DNA of 64,000 nt from Lacibacter sp. H407 (GTDB taxonomy: Bacteria; Bacteroidota; Bacteroidia; Chitinophagales; Chitinophagaceae), in assembly GCF_037892605.1 (NCBI RefSeq), contig NZ_JBBKTU010000001.1:2294001-2358000 (forward strand), in the 5' to 3' direction. A program made the translations under genes and the position numbers. The notes beneath the pieces are model-generated. The model had not been told where the DNA came from, searched no databases, and was given only the letters and a program-made list of their open reading frames with translations. Positions 1 through 8,215 of the stretch are shown here, piece by piece (the stretch's first letter is position 1; every line of letters starts with the position of its first letter).

Positions 1-394
1 GTGCAGCCGGCATCCATAAACGAAAAGTAGGATCGGGAGCAACCGCATTCCCTTTTTGCGTGGCGGCCCATACTGCAGTTAAGCCCAGCAATTCCGATGA
101 CCCTGCTCCAATTACAATATGTTCTTTGGTATGTCCTGTGAGTGCGCCAATTTCTTCTCTCAGTTTAGTAGTAACATCCCAGGGATAGCGGTTACTGCCA
201 TTCACAGCATCCATCATTGCTTTGCGTGATGCTGGCGATGGACCGTGCGGATTTTCGTTGGAACTTAATTTGATGACTTTGTCAACATCGGGGAGCTGAA
301 TAAATTTTTCTGCTTCGGCGGCAAACAGATCCCGGCTAAAAGAGAAGGCGGCCAATGTAAGAGCGGTTTGTTTCAACAGATCACGACGTTGCAT
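1..394 (-). CDS. Histidinol-phosphate aminotransferase-like PLP enzyme (5' part only)
   Basis: The first 131 codons of a fold-type I PLP aminotransferase are visible; the gene continues past the left edge. The protein opens MQRRDLLK followed by an Ala/Leu/Phe-rich stretch, which resembles a twin-arginine export signal, so the enzyme may be periplasmic. Around residue 45 comes SSNENPHGPSP, the substrate-arm motif of HisC-type aminotransferases, and later the IGAGSSELLG segment that contacts the PLP phosphate. The catalytic lysine lies outside the window. HisC-like fold is well supported. The substrate is not: exported HisC homologues are usually not the biosynthetic enzyme. ATG 392-394 is the only sensible start. 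Confidence 0.8.
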   Translation of the reverse strand, partial: MQRRDLLKQTALTLAAFSFSRDLFAAEAEKFIQLPDVDKVIKLSSNENPHGPSPASRKAMMDAVNGSNRYPWDVTTKLREEIGALTGHTKEHIVIGAGSSELLGLTAVWAATQKGNAVAPDPTFRLWMPAA

Positions 395-455
395 AGCTGT
401 TTGTTTTAGTTCTGAAAGTTAATTCAAAAATATTTTTCCGGCTACGGGAATTGAG

Positions 456-956
456 TCAACGGTTGCCCAGCTCTATTATTTCGCAGTTTTTCATATCTGA
501 TCCGTCGATCACAAAACGGATCAGCGTACGCACTTTGTGCCAGCCTTGTTTGCCTGCTGCACCGGGATTCATGTGCAGACAATTGATCTTGTCATCATAG
601 ATCACTTTTAAAATATGTGAATGACCGGCAATGAACAGGTTGGGTTGATGCAGTTGCAATTCCTTTCTTGTGTCGGGGTTGTATTTGGGCGGCGCACCAC
701 CAATATGCCGGATCATCACTTTCACTTCTTCACAATAAAAAATCAATTGTTCGGGATAAATAGATCGAACATCCTGTCCATCAATATTGCCGTAAACACC
801 TCGTATCGATTTGCCACTTTGAGTTGCCAGACGATTAGCTAATTCAATAGTTCCAAAATCACCTGCATGCCATATTTCATCGCAATTTTTAAAATGATCG
901 AAGACAGTTTCGTCAAGGAAACCATGCGTGTCGGATATAAGTCCAATGCTTGTCAA
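456..956 (-). CDS. YfcE/MJ0936-type metallophosphoesterase
   Basis: A compact 166-residue calcineurin-like phosphoesterase. The full metal-binding set is visible: D9 and H11 in SDTHG, D33 in HAGDFG, N57 in GNIDG, H84 in HIGG, and H112/H114 in GHSH. Members of this family are small cytosolic phosphodiesterases with two divalent metals; the physiological substrate is usually unknown. It stands alone between the aminotransferase and the divergent hmgA. The start is the ATG directly before TSIGLISDTHG, which is where the family begins. The length is normal. Confidence 0.9.
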   Translation of the reverse strand: MTSIGLISDTHGFLDETVFDHFKNCDEIWHAGDFGTIELANRLATQSGKSIRGVYGNIDGQDVRSIYPEQLIFYCEEVKVMIRHIGGAPPKYNPDTRKELQLHQPNLFIAGHSHILKVIYDDKINCLHMNPGAAGKQGWHKVRTLIRFVIDGSDMKNCEIIELGNR

Positions 957-1143
957 TGTTGTAAGTAAAGTTTAGTAGATTTGATTTCCTGAAATGATGC
1001 TATGCCTTTCAACCGCAATTTCACATATTGGATCGATAAACGGAAGTGGAAATATATTTTTCTGCTGGCATCGTTAGAACTTTGCAAGAATTGATAATTG
1101 ACAAGTGTTCGAAATTATCAATTAACCAATTATCAGTTATTTT

Positions 1144-2301
1144 ATGGCACATTATTATACATTGGGAAATATTCCCCACAAACGTCATACACAGTTCCGC
1201 AAGCCCGATGGTGGTTTGTACAGCGAACAATTATTTTCAACCGAAGGTTTTAGTGATGATTATTCGTTGCTGTACCATTGTCATCCGCCAACGCAGATCA
1301 TTAAAACAGAGCCGCAGATTGATGTAAGTCCGCAGATTGCAGAAGAAAAAATGTTGCAGCACCGTTGTTTTGAAGGGTTTCATTTAAAACCTGGCGGTGA
1401 ATTTTTAGAAAGCCGTGTTCCTGTTTTAGTGAATGGCGATTGCCATATTGTTTTAGCAGCACCAACCAGTGGAACAAACGGTTATTTCTATAAAAATACA
1501 GATGCAGATGAAATGATCTTTGTACATGAAGGGAGCGGCACCGTGAAAACACAATATGGTGAATTGCCGTTCGGTTATGGTGATTACATTGTATTGCCAA
1601 GAGGAACCATCTATCAAATTGAATTCAATGATGCGAACAACCGCCTGTTTATTGTAGAATCGTTTACACCACTACGTTATCCAAAACGTTACATGAGTAA
1701 GTTTGGACAGTTGATGGAGCATGCTCCTTATTGCGAACGGGATATCCGTAAACCACAAGATCTCAAAACGCATGATGAGCATGGCGATTTTCTCATCCGG
1801 GCAAAAAAGAAGGGCATGTTATATGGTTTGCATTACGGCACACATCCATTTGATGTTGTAGGTTGGGATGGATGTTGTTATCCATATATTTTTTCCATTC
1901 ATGATTTTGAACCTATCACTGGTCGTGTACATCAGCCGCCACCAGTTCACCAAACATTTGAAACGAATGCATTTGTGGTTTGCTCGTTTGTACCGAGGTT
2001 ATATGATTATCATCCAAACGCAATTCCTGCTCCGTACAATCACAGTAATATTGATAGTGACGAAGTGATCTATTATGTGGATGGCGATTTTATGAGCAGG
2101 AAGAATGTAACAAGAGGAATGATCACGTTGCATCCTGCCGGTATTCCACATGGCCCTCATCCCGGTGCTGTTGAAAAAAGTATTGGTGCGAAGGAAACAA
2201 AAGAATTGGCGGTGATGGTGGATACTTTCCGGCCGTTGATGCTAACCAAACAGGCATTGGAAATTGAAAACGGAAATTATGTAATGAGTTGGGCGGAATA
2301 A
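1144..2301 (+). CDS. hmgA: Homogentisate 1,2-dioxygenase
   Basis: A 385-residue cupin-type Fe(II) dioxygenase that opens the ring of homogentisate to maleylacetoacetate in tyrosine/phenylalanine catabolism. The N-terminus (YYTLGNIPHKRHTQFRKPDG) is characteristic of the bacterial enzyme. Likely iron ligands lie in the C-terminal cupin: H300 and E307 in HSNIDSDE, and H336 in IPHGPHPG. The spacing of the first two ligands differs by one residue from what I recall for the human enzyme, so the exact ligand assignment is tentative. No other tyrosine-degradation gene is adjacent. An imperfect hairpin follows the stop codon. Confidence 0.93.
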   Translation: MAHYYTLGNIPHKRHTQFRKPDGGLYSEQLFSTEGFSDDYSLLYHCHPPTQIIKTEPQIDVSPQIAEEKMLQHRCFEGFHLKPGGEFLESRVPVLVNGDCHIVLAAPTSGTNGYFYKNTDADEMIFVHEGSGTVKTQYGELPFGYGDYIVLPRGTIYQIEFNDANNRLFIVESFTPLRYPKRYMSKFGQLMEHAPYCERDIRKPQDLKTHDEHGDFLIRAKKKGMLYGLHYGTHPFDVVGWDGCCYPYIFSIHDFEPITGRVHQPPPVHQTFETNAFVVCSFVPRLYDYHPNAIPAPYNHSNIDSDEVIYYVDGDFMSRKNVTRGMITLHPAGIPHGPHPGAVEKSIGAKETKELAVMVDTFRPLMLTKQALEIENGNYVMSWAE

Positions 2302-2309
2302 GAGAGGCA

Positions 2310-2356
2310 TAAAAAAAGAAAGAAAGGAGCTTCAAAAAGGCTCTTTTCTTTCTTAT
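2310..2356. terminator. Bidirectional hairpin between hmgA and the SPOR-like gene
   Basis: An A/G-rich arm (AAGAAAGGAGC) is followed by the matching GCTCTTTTCTTTCTT. This gives an imperfect stem between two convergent genes. The T-rich side would serve hmgA. Confidence 0.55.
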
Positions 2357-2367
2357 GAAGAATATGT

Positions 2368-2742
2368 TTATTCAACCACCTTTATTTCAAACTTCGCCGG
2401 TATCACAAATACATTGGCAAAATCAGCCTTCACTTTTTTCTGGTAACTGACTGCTTCGCTCTTGGTTAAAAAATTTCCAAAACGTATTTTATAATACGGA
2501 CTTTGATACATCAGGAATGTTTTCTGTTGCGGATATGTTGAAAGCAGCAGTGATTTTGCATTAATGGCTTCAGTTCTGTCGGTGGTATTCAGTACCTGGA
2601 GTTGGTAACCACTCACAGTCTTTGTTGTAACTGTCTTTTTCTTAACTGTTGTTGGAGCTGACGTAGTTGTCTTCGATCCTGTGCAGGCCGCCATAGCAAG
2701 AGGAAGAAAAGCGATATAGATGATTTTTTTGATGTGCATCAT
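2368..2742 (-). CDS. Small lipoprotein with SPOR-like domain
   Basis: About 124 residues. The N-terminus MMHIKKIIYIAFLPLAMAAC is a lipoprotein signal with Cys in the lipobox, so the product is likely attached to the inner or outer membrane. A Thr/Lys-rich linker follows, then about 75 residues with the pattern GYQLQVLNT...A...LLSTYPQQKTFL...YYKIRFGNFLTKSEA. This resembles SPOR domains, which bind denuded glycan strands of peptidoglycan at division sites. I chose the start at the double ATG (2737-2742), because the ten upstream codons of the longer frame would disrupt the signal peptide. Domain assignment is by pattern only. Confidence 0.75.
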   Translation of the reverse strand: MMHIKKIIYIAFLPLAMAACTGSKTTTSAPTTVKKKTVTTKTVSGYQLQVLNTTDRTEAINAKSLLLSTYPQQKTFLMYQSPYYKIRFGNFLTKSEAVSYQKKVKADFANVFVIPAKFEIKVVE

Positions 2743-2840
2743 GTGTGGATACACTGGAATGGCAAAATCCAAGCCAGAATCAATTGTCAGCTACGATTAC
2801 TTACTGTAATTTCTTGTAAACAAGAATGAGACGAAATACT

Positions 2841-3452
2841 TTAATTCCTGTTAAAGAAAAACACCCCAAGGTTTAGCGATAGCGTTTGCAAATTGTTTAC
2901 ATCATTATATTTAAACGCCGTGTAGTGGTAACGTAAACTAAGGTCGGCTCCTGCAAGTGAGTATTTACTAAAAGAAATACGTGTTCCGATTTCAGGTGCA
3001 ATGGAAAAACGTAATCCACTTTTTTCATCTACCAGTGTTCCATACCATTCTTGATAGTTCACCAAACTTGCGCCGGCGGCAATTCCAACGTATGGTTGAA
3101 ACAGCGAGCCTTCTTTGATCTTACTGTAACTTCCTTTCAACATCATCGGAATGGTTTGGATTGAATATGATTTTACAGCTGAAACATCCACCTCATTCAA
3201 TGCATATGTTTTCCGGTCTTTTTTTGCATACAGATCGTTGAATCCTCCTGTAACACCAATGGAAAATTCGTTTGTAAGAAAGTAACTGTAATCGGCAACA
3301 AATCCACGGAAAGTCGGCTTGTCAACCGATGCACGCACACTGCCGAGTGGAAGATGTGTTGATTGCTGTGCACTTATTTTCGATAGTCCCTGCTGAGCGG
3401 AAGCCGCATAACTAATACCGAAGCAAATAAATAAAAGGGATACTTTTTTCAT
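2841..3452 (-). CDS. Outer-membrane beta-barrel protein
   Basis: A 203-residue protein with a clear Sec signal (MKKVSLLFICFGISYAASAQQ). Alternating hydrophobic/polar strands follow, separated by short loops, and the C-terminal strand ends in aromatic residues (LNLGVFFFNRN), typical of small eight-stranded outer-membrane barrels. Segments such as FLTNEFSIGVTGGFND and FQPYVGIAAGASLV match the porin-family barrels common in Bacteroidota. It lies 24 bp downstream of the DUF4136 lipoprotein on the same strand and probably shares its transcript. No specific ligand can be inferred. Confidence 0.75.
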   Translation of the reverse strand: MKKVSLLFICFGISYAASAQQGLSKISAQQSTHLPLGSVRASVDKPTFRGFVADYSYFLTNEFSIGVTGGFNDLYAKKDRKTYALNEVDVSAVKSYSIQTIPMMLKGSYSKIKEGSLFQPYVGIAAGASLVNYQEWYGTLVDEKSGLRFSIAPEIGTRISFSKYSLAGADLSLRYHYTAFKYNDVNNLQTLSLNLGVFFFNRN

Positions 3453-3476
3453 ATTATTTTTCTTTCAGTGTGAAAA

Positions 3477-4106
3477 TTAATTTCTGCTGATGTATGGAGC
3501 AATATCAAACAATCCCTTTACAAGCAATGCCGGAGCCTGGTTGTTGAATATCTGAGAACCACGAATCGTTCCGCTCCAGAGAATTTGCAATGAATTACCA
3601 CTGGTATTTTTCAAGTCAATAATGTCAATGGCCCATGCAGATTCAGTTGTGTTATAGAATACAAATTGTGTAGGTGCCCATCCAAAACCGGGATAGCCCC
3701 AAAACGTTGGGTCCCAGTAGCCATAGTAGGGGTCCCACCAGCCATTAAACGCCGCCACATTGGTATAGCTGTTATCGATCCTTGCAATACTTATACCGAG
3801 GTCGGGATTGTTATCCTTGCCGGTGATACTGTAACCACGTGATTGCAACGTACTTTTTACTTCAGCGATCATTGATTGGGCAAGGGCGGTTGTTTCGTAA
3901 TTATTACTGCCTTGCCGGTTACTTATCAGAATAATGGAATCGGGTAATGTAAATGTTTGATAATTTGAAAAAGCGATTCCATTTTGTCCACTGCTGATGT
4001 ACACCCATGATTCTTCCGCAGTCAAATTTTTTATAGGATCCTTGCGGCAGGAGTTGACCAGCAACATCAAAGGCAGGGCTGTTGTAAGAAAGATCAATCG
4101 TTTCAT
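3477..4106 (-). CDS. DUF4136-type lipoprotein
   Basis: A 209-residue lipoprotein: MKRLIFLTTALPLMLLVNSC gives a lipobox with Cys20. The mature part has the DUF4136 pattern: an early FSNYQTFTLPDS, the central ALAQSMIAEVKSTLQSRGYS helix, then an aromatic region with repeated W, Y and G (WWDPYYGYWDP, FWGYPGFGW), and a C-terminal strand pair containing LKNTSGNSLQILWSG. The function of DUF4136 proteins is unknown; they are envelope lipoproteins. It is the promoter-proximal gene of a two-gene unit with the barrel protein downstream. Confidence 0.82.
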   Translation of the reverse strand: MKRLIFLTTALPLMLLVNSCRKDPIKNLTAEESWVYISSGQNGIAFSNYQTFTLPDSIILISNRQGSNNYETTALAQSMIAEVKSTLQSRGYSITGKDNNPDLGISIARIDNSYTNVAAFNGWWDPYYGYWDPTFWGYPGFGWAPTQFVFYNTTESAWAIDIIDLKNTSGNSLQILWSGTIRGSQIFNNQAPALLVKGLFDIAPYISRN

Positions 4107-4261
4107 ATCCTTTCTATTTAATTAATATATACTAGAAACAAAAAGAGGGCCATTTCGATTATAAACAATCTGTTAAGATCAAATGGACCTAACAACTTTC
4201 AGTTAGGCTGCATTTTTGTCATTATTTGTTTAAATTAGAGCAAACAAAAAAACGATTGCAT

Positions 4262-4669
4262 ATGATTAAAATTTCCGAACTCAAAGAAGGAGACCTTGTA
4301 ATGGTTGATTTTGAAGGCACACTCATGGAAGGAGAGGTGCTGGAAGTAAACAATGGCCAAAAACTGGCAAAAGTGCTCACTAACGGGCAAAATGAATTTT
4401 GGTATGCAGGCGAAGTGCTGAACCCCATCCCCTTAAGTGATGCAGCGCTGCAAAAAATTAATTTCCGGCGGGAAGATCAGCCGGACGGGTCGGTAAAATA
4501 CCTGAAAGGTGCTTTCAGGGTTCATCTCGATAGAAAAGATGATTTCAGCAATATAAGCTTTTGGTACAGGGAAGATAAACGCCATGTAAATCAACCGATT
4601 GCACTCCATCAGTTGCAGAATTATTATTTGGATATGACCAAGGTACATCTTACAGCAGAAGCAATTTAA
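4262..4669 (+). CDS. Conserved hypothetical protein, 135 aa
   Basis: I do not recognise a named family. The protein is short, soluble and acidic, without a signal peptide or membrane segment. The first half ([29 protein letters not shown]...[13 protein letters not shown]) reads like a small beta-barrel of the SH3/KOW kind. The second half has the short motif [24 protein letters not shown] take ATG 4262 rather than the in-frame alternative at 4226, because the protein starts cleanly as MIKISEL and Bacteroidota genes often have short leaders. It runs in the same direction as infA. Confidence 0.65.
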   Translation: MIKISELKEGDLVMVDFEGTLMEGEVLEVNNGQKLAKVLTNGQNEFWYAGEVLNPIPLSDAALQKINFRREDQPDGSVKYLKGAFRVHLDRKDDFSNISFWYREDKRHVNQPIALHQLQNYYLDMTKVHLTAEAI

Positions 4670-4740
4670 ATAGCAGAAAATTCTATTTTTGGCCCCGGTG
4701 TGGTAATTTTTTTTTGAAAATGCCTGCCGGGGCTGATTTT

Positions 4741-4774
4741 TTTGTATTCTTTTCCAGAAATCCTCCTATCTTTG
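4741..4774 (+). promoter_or_regulatory. Candidate Bacteroidota promoter of infA
   Basis: TTTG at 4741-4744 and TATCTTTG at 4767-4774 match the -33 (TTTG) and -7 (TAnnTTTG) elements, with a 22-nt spacer, slightly longer than the usual 19-21. The start codon at 4789 lies close behind, so the leader would be very short. Confidence 0.55.
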
Positions 4775-4788
4775 CGACCCCAAAAAGT

Positions 4789-5007
4789 ATGGCGAAACAA
4801 GCACTTATTAAGCAAGACGGTAAAATTTTAGAAGCATTGAGCAATGCTATGTTTCGGGTACAGCTTGAAAACGGGCACGAAATTCTGGCCACGATCTCAG
4901 GAAAAATGAGGATGCACTACATCCGAATCCTTCCGGGCGATAAAGTTGGTGTAGAAATGAGTCCCTACGATTTGAGCAGGGGTCGTATTATTTTCAGGTA
5001 TAAGTAA
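4789..5007 (+). CDS. infA: Translation initiation factor IF-1
   Basis: A 72-residue OB-fold protein that binds the ribosomal A site during initiation. It matches IF-1 from end to end: [24 protein letters not shown], then [25 protein letters not shown] and [18 protein letters not shown]. The longer frame from 4714 is rejected because IF-1 starts at MAK and the promoter -7 element lies inside the extension. It heads the cluster infA-rpmJ-rpsM-rpsK-rpsD-rpoA-rplQ. secY and map, which precede infA in many bacteria, are absent upstream. Confidence 0.97.
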   Translation: MAKQALIKQDGKILEALSNAMFRVQLENGHEILATISGKMRMHYIRILPGDKVGVEMSPYDLSRGRIIFRYK

Positions 5008-5054
5008 AGTTTAACGCTGTAGGCTAAAGGCTGAGGGCAGTAAAAATAAAAACG

Positions 5055-5171
5055 ATGAAAGTTAGAGCATCCATCAAAAAGCGCAGCGTTGACTGCAAAA
5101 TTGTTCGCAGAAAGGGCCGCCTTTATGTGATTAACAAGAAGAATCCCCGCTTTAAGCAGCGCCAGGGATAA
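5055..5171 (+). CDS. rpmJ: 50S ribosomal protein L36 (zinc-free form)
   Basis: A 38-residue protein, [21 protein letters not shown]...NPRFKQRQG, recognisable as L36. The C+ form has a Cys-Cys-Cys-His zinc site. Here only one Cys (C14) remains, and the other positions are Ser/Asn/Phe, so this is the C- type that does not bind zinc. It sits between infA and rpsM, the standard place. ATG is at 5055 and TAA at 5169-5171. Confidence 0.96.
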   Translation: MKVRASIKKRSVDCKIVRRKGRLYVINKKNPRFKQRQG

Positions 5172-5184
5172 TTCAATATGCAAT

Positions 5185-5229
5185 CAGCAATACGCAAATT
5201 GCCTATTGCCAATTGTCTATTGCCTGTTA
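5185..5229. repeat. Intergenic repeat of the TTGCCTATTGCCAATTG family
   Basis: The stretch between rpmJ and rpsM is built of variants of the words GCAAT, TTGCC and TATTGCC. The 17-nt core TTGCCTATTGCCAATTG (5199-5215) is made of the same words as the long repeat at 51593-51739. It is not coding. Confidence 0.6.
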
Positions 5230-5259
5230 GAATTAAAAGAAATTAAATAATAATAAGTT

Positions 5260-5640
5260 ATGGCTCGTATTGCCGGTGTTGATTTACCAAAGAACAAAAG
5301 AGGAGAAATAGGCCTTACCTATATCTATGGTATTGGTCCTTCTACTGCAAAGTACATCCTTGAGAAATCAGGTATTGATGTAAATAAAAAAGTGAACCAG
5401 TGGAATGATGACGAATTGAATGCAATTCGTAACGTTATTACCAACGAGTTTAAAGTAGAAGGTCAGTTGCGTAGTGAGGTGCAAATGAGCATCAAGCGTT
5501 TGCTTGATATTGCTTGCTACCGTGGCTTACGTCACCGTAAAGGATTACCGGTTCGTGGTCAACGTACCAAAACAAACAGCCGTACACGGAAAGGTAAACG
5601 CAAGACAGTTGCCGGAAAGAAAAAGGCAGCTAAGAAGTAA
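5260..5640 (+). CDS. rpsM: 30S ribosomal protein S13
   Basis: 126 residues, normal length. The S13 signature is present: [26 protein letters not shown] (helix-two-turn-helix start), the central [25 protein letters not shown], and a basic lysine-rich tail that contacts 16S rRNA and P-site tRNA. It is the third gene of the cluster. Confidence 0.97.
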   Translation: MARIAGVDLPKNKRGEIGLTYIYGIGPSTAKYILEKSGIDVNKKVNQWNDDELNAIRNVITNEFKVEGQLRSEVQMSIKRLLDIACYRGLRHRKGLPVRGQRTKTNSRTRKGKRKTVAGKKKAAKK

Positions 5641-5648
5641 TAAATGCC

Positions 5649-5679
5649 AAAAGCTGTTAGCCACGAGCTATCAGCTTTT
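5649..5679. repeat. Palindromic hairpin between rpsM and rpsK
   Basis: AAAAGCTGTTAGC (5649-5661) faces GCTATCAGCTTTT (5667-5679) with one mismatch in 13 bp and a 5-nt loop. It has no T-tract of terminator type inside the cluster. It looks like a dispersed palindrome or an RNA-processing hairpin. Confidence 0.6.
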
Positions 5680-5800
5680 AGCTTTTAATATGCACCGGTT
5701 CTTACAGATCAGCAGCAGATGTATGGTGCAACGGAGCGTTGGTCTGGTCTCGTGTTAAACGGGATTATTTTAAACACAAAGATTACCTAGGTTTTCAATT

Positions 5801-6205
5801 ATGGCAAAAGCACAACAGGTGAGCGCTAAAGCAGCCGCCAAGAAAAGAGTTGTAAAGGTTGATTCGCACGGTGATGCACATATCAGTGCCACGTTCAACA
5901 ACATCATTATCAGTTTAACCAACAAGCAAGGTCAGGTTATTTCATGGAGCAGCGCCGGTAAAATGGGCTTTAAAGGTTCCAAGAAAAACACTCCTTATGC
6001 TGCTCAGGTAGCATCTGCTGAAGCTGCGAAAAAAGCATTTGATGCAGGTGTAAAACGTGTGGACGTATTTGTAAAAGGTCCGGGTTCTGGTCGTGAAAGC
6101 GCCATCCGTGCTTTATCACAATCAGGTATTGAAGTAGCAATGATCAAAGATGTTACGCCTTTACCACACAATGGTTGTCGTCCTCCGAAAAAGAGAAGAG
6201 TTTAA
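5801..6205 (+). CDS. rpsK: 30S ribosomal protein S11
   Basis: 134 residues, normal length. Core motifs: [60 protein letters not shown], and the C-terminal [13 protein letters not shown] that reaches the platform of the 30S subunit. The N-terminal 15 residues are a basic/alanine-rich extension. It is followed by a 184-bp gap before rpsD. Confidence 0.97.
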   Translation: MAKAQQVSAKAAAKKRVVKVDSHGDAHISATFNNIIISLTNKQGQVISWSSAGKMGFKGSKKNTPYAAQVASAEAAKKAFDAGVKRVDVFVKGPGSGRESAIRALSQSGIEVAMIKDVTPLPHNGCRPPKKRRV

Positions 6206-6315
6206 TTAGAAATAAATATGGAGTGTGAAGTACAACGTACGTTTTTCGTACCTCGTACTTCTTACTTCGTTGTTAAGACATATTTGAATCGCCAAGATTC
6301 ATTCATTTAATAAAG

Positions 6316-6374
6316 GGTGACTGATTAATTTTTTAACGCTTTTACCGATCAGTTCACCGGTTTCTAAAAAGCGT
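6316..6374 (+). ncRNA. Candidate H-type pseudoknot in the rpsD leader
   Basis: Two helices interlock. Helix 1: GGTGACTGAT (6316-6325) pairs with ATCAGTTCACC (6348-6358), 10 bp with one bulged T. Helix 2: ACGCTTTT (6336-6343), which lies in the loop of helix 1, pairs perfectly with AAAAGCGT (6367-6374) downstream of helix 1. The connecting loops would be 10, 4 and 8 nt, which is feasible. The structure ends 15 nt before the rpsD start at 6390. S4 represses its own operon in E. coli through a pseudoknotted leader. That this one binds S4 is inference from position and topology. Confidence 0.5.
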
Positions 6375-6389
6375 AAATGAATAAAAACT

Positions 6390-6995
6390 ATGGCACGTTA
6401 CACAGGTCCAAAGACCAAGATCTCCCGTATTTTCGGTGAGCCAATTTTAGGAAATGGCAAATGGTTGGGTAAGAACAGCAACCCTCCTGGCCAGCACGGC
6501 GCACAACGTAAACGTAAAACGTTAGGTGAATACGCTTTACAGCTCCGTGAAAAACAAAAAGCCAAATACACTTATGGCTTATTGGAGAAACAATTCCGTA
6601 AAACATTTGATGAAGCTGCCCGTATCAAGGGCGTAACAGGTGAAAACCTGATCCGCTTACTGGAAGCACGTTTGGACAATGCAGTTTACCGTTTAGGTAT
6701 TTCTCCAAGTCGTCCGGGTGCACGCCAGCTCGTAAGTCACAAACACATTACCGTGAATGGTGAAGTAGTGAATGTTCCTTCGTATCAATTACAACCCGGC
6801 GACGTAATCAGCTTAAAAGATAAGAGCAAGGATAATGCATCTGTAACAGGCAAACTGGCAGGTAAAAATCCAAAGTTCAGCTGGTTAGACTGGAATGAAG
6901 CTGAAATGAAAGGTACGTTCATTGCATATCCAGAGCGTGAGAACGTTCCTGAGAATATCAAGGAGCAACTGATTGTGGAATTGTACAGCAAGTAA
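6390..6995 (+). CDS. rpsD: 30S ribosomal protein S4
   Basis: 201 residues. The N-terminal S4 part (MARYTGPKTKISRIFGEPI...NPPGQHG) lacks the zinc-binding cysteines found in some species. The S4 RNA-binding domain follows at about residues 90-155 (LIRLLEARLDNAVYRLGISPSRPGARQLVSHKHITVNGEVVNVPSYQLQPGDVI). It is a primary 16S rRNA binder and in several bacteria an autogenous repressor. A candidate pseudoknot lies directly upstream. Confidence 0.97.
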   Translation: MARYTGPKTKISRIFGEPILGNGKWLGKNSNPPGQHGAQRKRKTLGEYALQLREKQKAKYTYGLLEKQFRKTFDEAARIKGVTGENLIRLLEARLDNAVYRLGISPSRPGARQLVSHKHITVNGEVVNVPSYQLQPGDVISLKDKSKDNASVTGKLAGKNPKFSWLDWNEAEMKGTFIAYPERENVPENIKEQLIVELYSK

Positions 6996-7121
6996 TAATG
7001 AGTGATCAGTGATGAGTAATCAATGGTCAATACAGTTACAAAGCGTACAAGAGTGCGACGCAACAGCAGAATCATCAAGGCGTAACAGCCGATTACAAAA
7101 ATGTAAAACAGAAACTTCAAT

Positions 7122-8120
7122 ATGGCTATTTTGAATTTCGTAAAACCCGATAAAATTGTTCTTCAGAAAGCAACAGACTTTGAAGCACAATTTGAATTTC
7201 GTCCGCTTGAACCCGGTTATGGTGTTACCATTGGTAACGCACTGCGCCGTGTGTTGCTGAATTCATTGGAAGGATATGCAATTGTAGGTATTAAGATAGA
7301 GGGAGCTGACCATGAGTTTGGTACTGTAAAAGGAATCAGCGAAGATGTTGTGGAAATTATCCTCAACCTGAAGCAGGTTCGTTTTAAGAAAAAAGTTGAG
7401 CACGAAGTAAGTCACGAAAAGATCACGTTAAGTCTGAAAAATAAAACAGAATTTACTGCTGCTAACATTGGTGAAGCTTCTCCAAGTTTTGAAGTAATGA
7501 ATCCTGAATTGTTGATCTGCACAATGGATCCAAGTGCAAAGCTTGATATTGAGATCAACATTGCAAGAGGTCGTGGTTATGTACCTGCAGAAGATAACAA
7601 ACCAAAAGATGCTCCATTTGGATACATTGCTACTGACTCTATCTTTACGCCCATTAAAAACGTAAAGTACCTGATCGAAAATACACGTGTGGAACAGCGT
7701 ACTGATTTCGAAAAATTAGTAATGGATGTTGTTACAGATGGTACAATTCATCCGGAAGAGGCAGTAAAGCAAGCAAGCCGCATCTTGATTCAACACCTGA
7801 TGATCATTACTGATGAAAACATCACGTTTGATAATAAGGAAGAGAAGAAAGAAGATGTAGTGGATGAGCAAATGCTGCAATTACGTAAGGTATTGAAGAC
7901 TCCGTTGGAAGATCTCGATCTTTCAGTACGTGCCTTCAATTGTTTGAAAGCTGCAAAGATCAACTCATTGAGTGAATTGGTACAGTACGAGCAGGAAGAC
8001 CTGATGAAGTTCCGCAACTTCGGTCAAAAATCATTGGCTGAAATTGAGCAGGTGTTAGGCGAAAGAGGCTTACACTTTGGTATGGATCTTCACAAAATGG
8101 GATTGGATAATATCGATTAA
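7122..8120 (+). CDS. rpoA: RNA polymerase alpha subunit
   Basis: 332 residues, complete. The N-terminal dimerisation/assembly domain is recognisable from FEFRPLEPGYGVTIGNALRRVLLNSLEGYAIVGIKIEGADHEF. The C-terminal domain (about residues 260-325) contains LDLSVRAFNCLKAAKINSLSELVQYEQEDLMKFRNFGQKSLAEIEQVL, the helix-hairpin-helix module that touches UP elements and activators. It is followed by a perfect intrinsic-terminator hairpin, so rplQ may be partly uncoupled from it. Confidence 0.98.
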   Translation: MAILNFVKPDKIVLQKATDFEAQFEFRPLEPGYGVTIGNALRRVLLNSLEGYAIVGIKIEGADHEFGTVKGISEDVVEIILNLKQVRFKKKVEHEVSHEKITLSLKNKTEFTAANIGEASPSFEVMNPELLICTMDPSAKLDIEINIARGRGYVPAEDNKPKDAPFGYIATDSIFTPIKNVKYLIENTRVEQRTDFEKLVMDVVTDGTIHPEEAVKQASRILIQHLMIITDENITFDNKEEKKEDVVDEQMLQLRKVLKTPLEDLDLSVRAFNCLKAAKINSLSELVQYEQEDLMKFRNFGQKSLAEIEQVLGERGLHFGMDLHKMGLDNID

Positions 8121-8127
8121 TATTTTT

Positions 8128-8163
8128 TACTCAGCTGCAGTTACTGCAGCTGAGTATTTTTTT
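8128..8163 (+). terminator. Perfect hairpin with T-tract between rpoA and rplQ
   Basis: TACTCAGCTGCAG (8128-8140) pairs perfectly with CTGCAGCTGAGTA (8144-8156) around a 3-nt loop, followed by TTTTTTT (8157-8163). It has all properties of a strong intrinsic terminator, although rplQ follows 53 bp later. Confidence 0.85.
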
Positions 8164-8215
8164 AAACATAGTCTTGTAATTCCTGACACGGTACAAGATT
8201 CTAAATTTAAACGTC

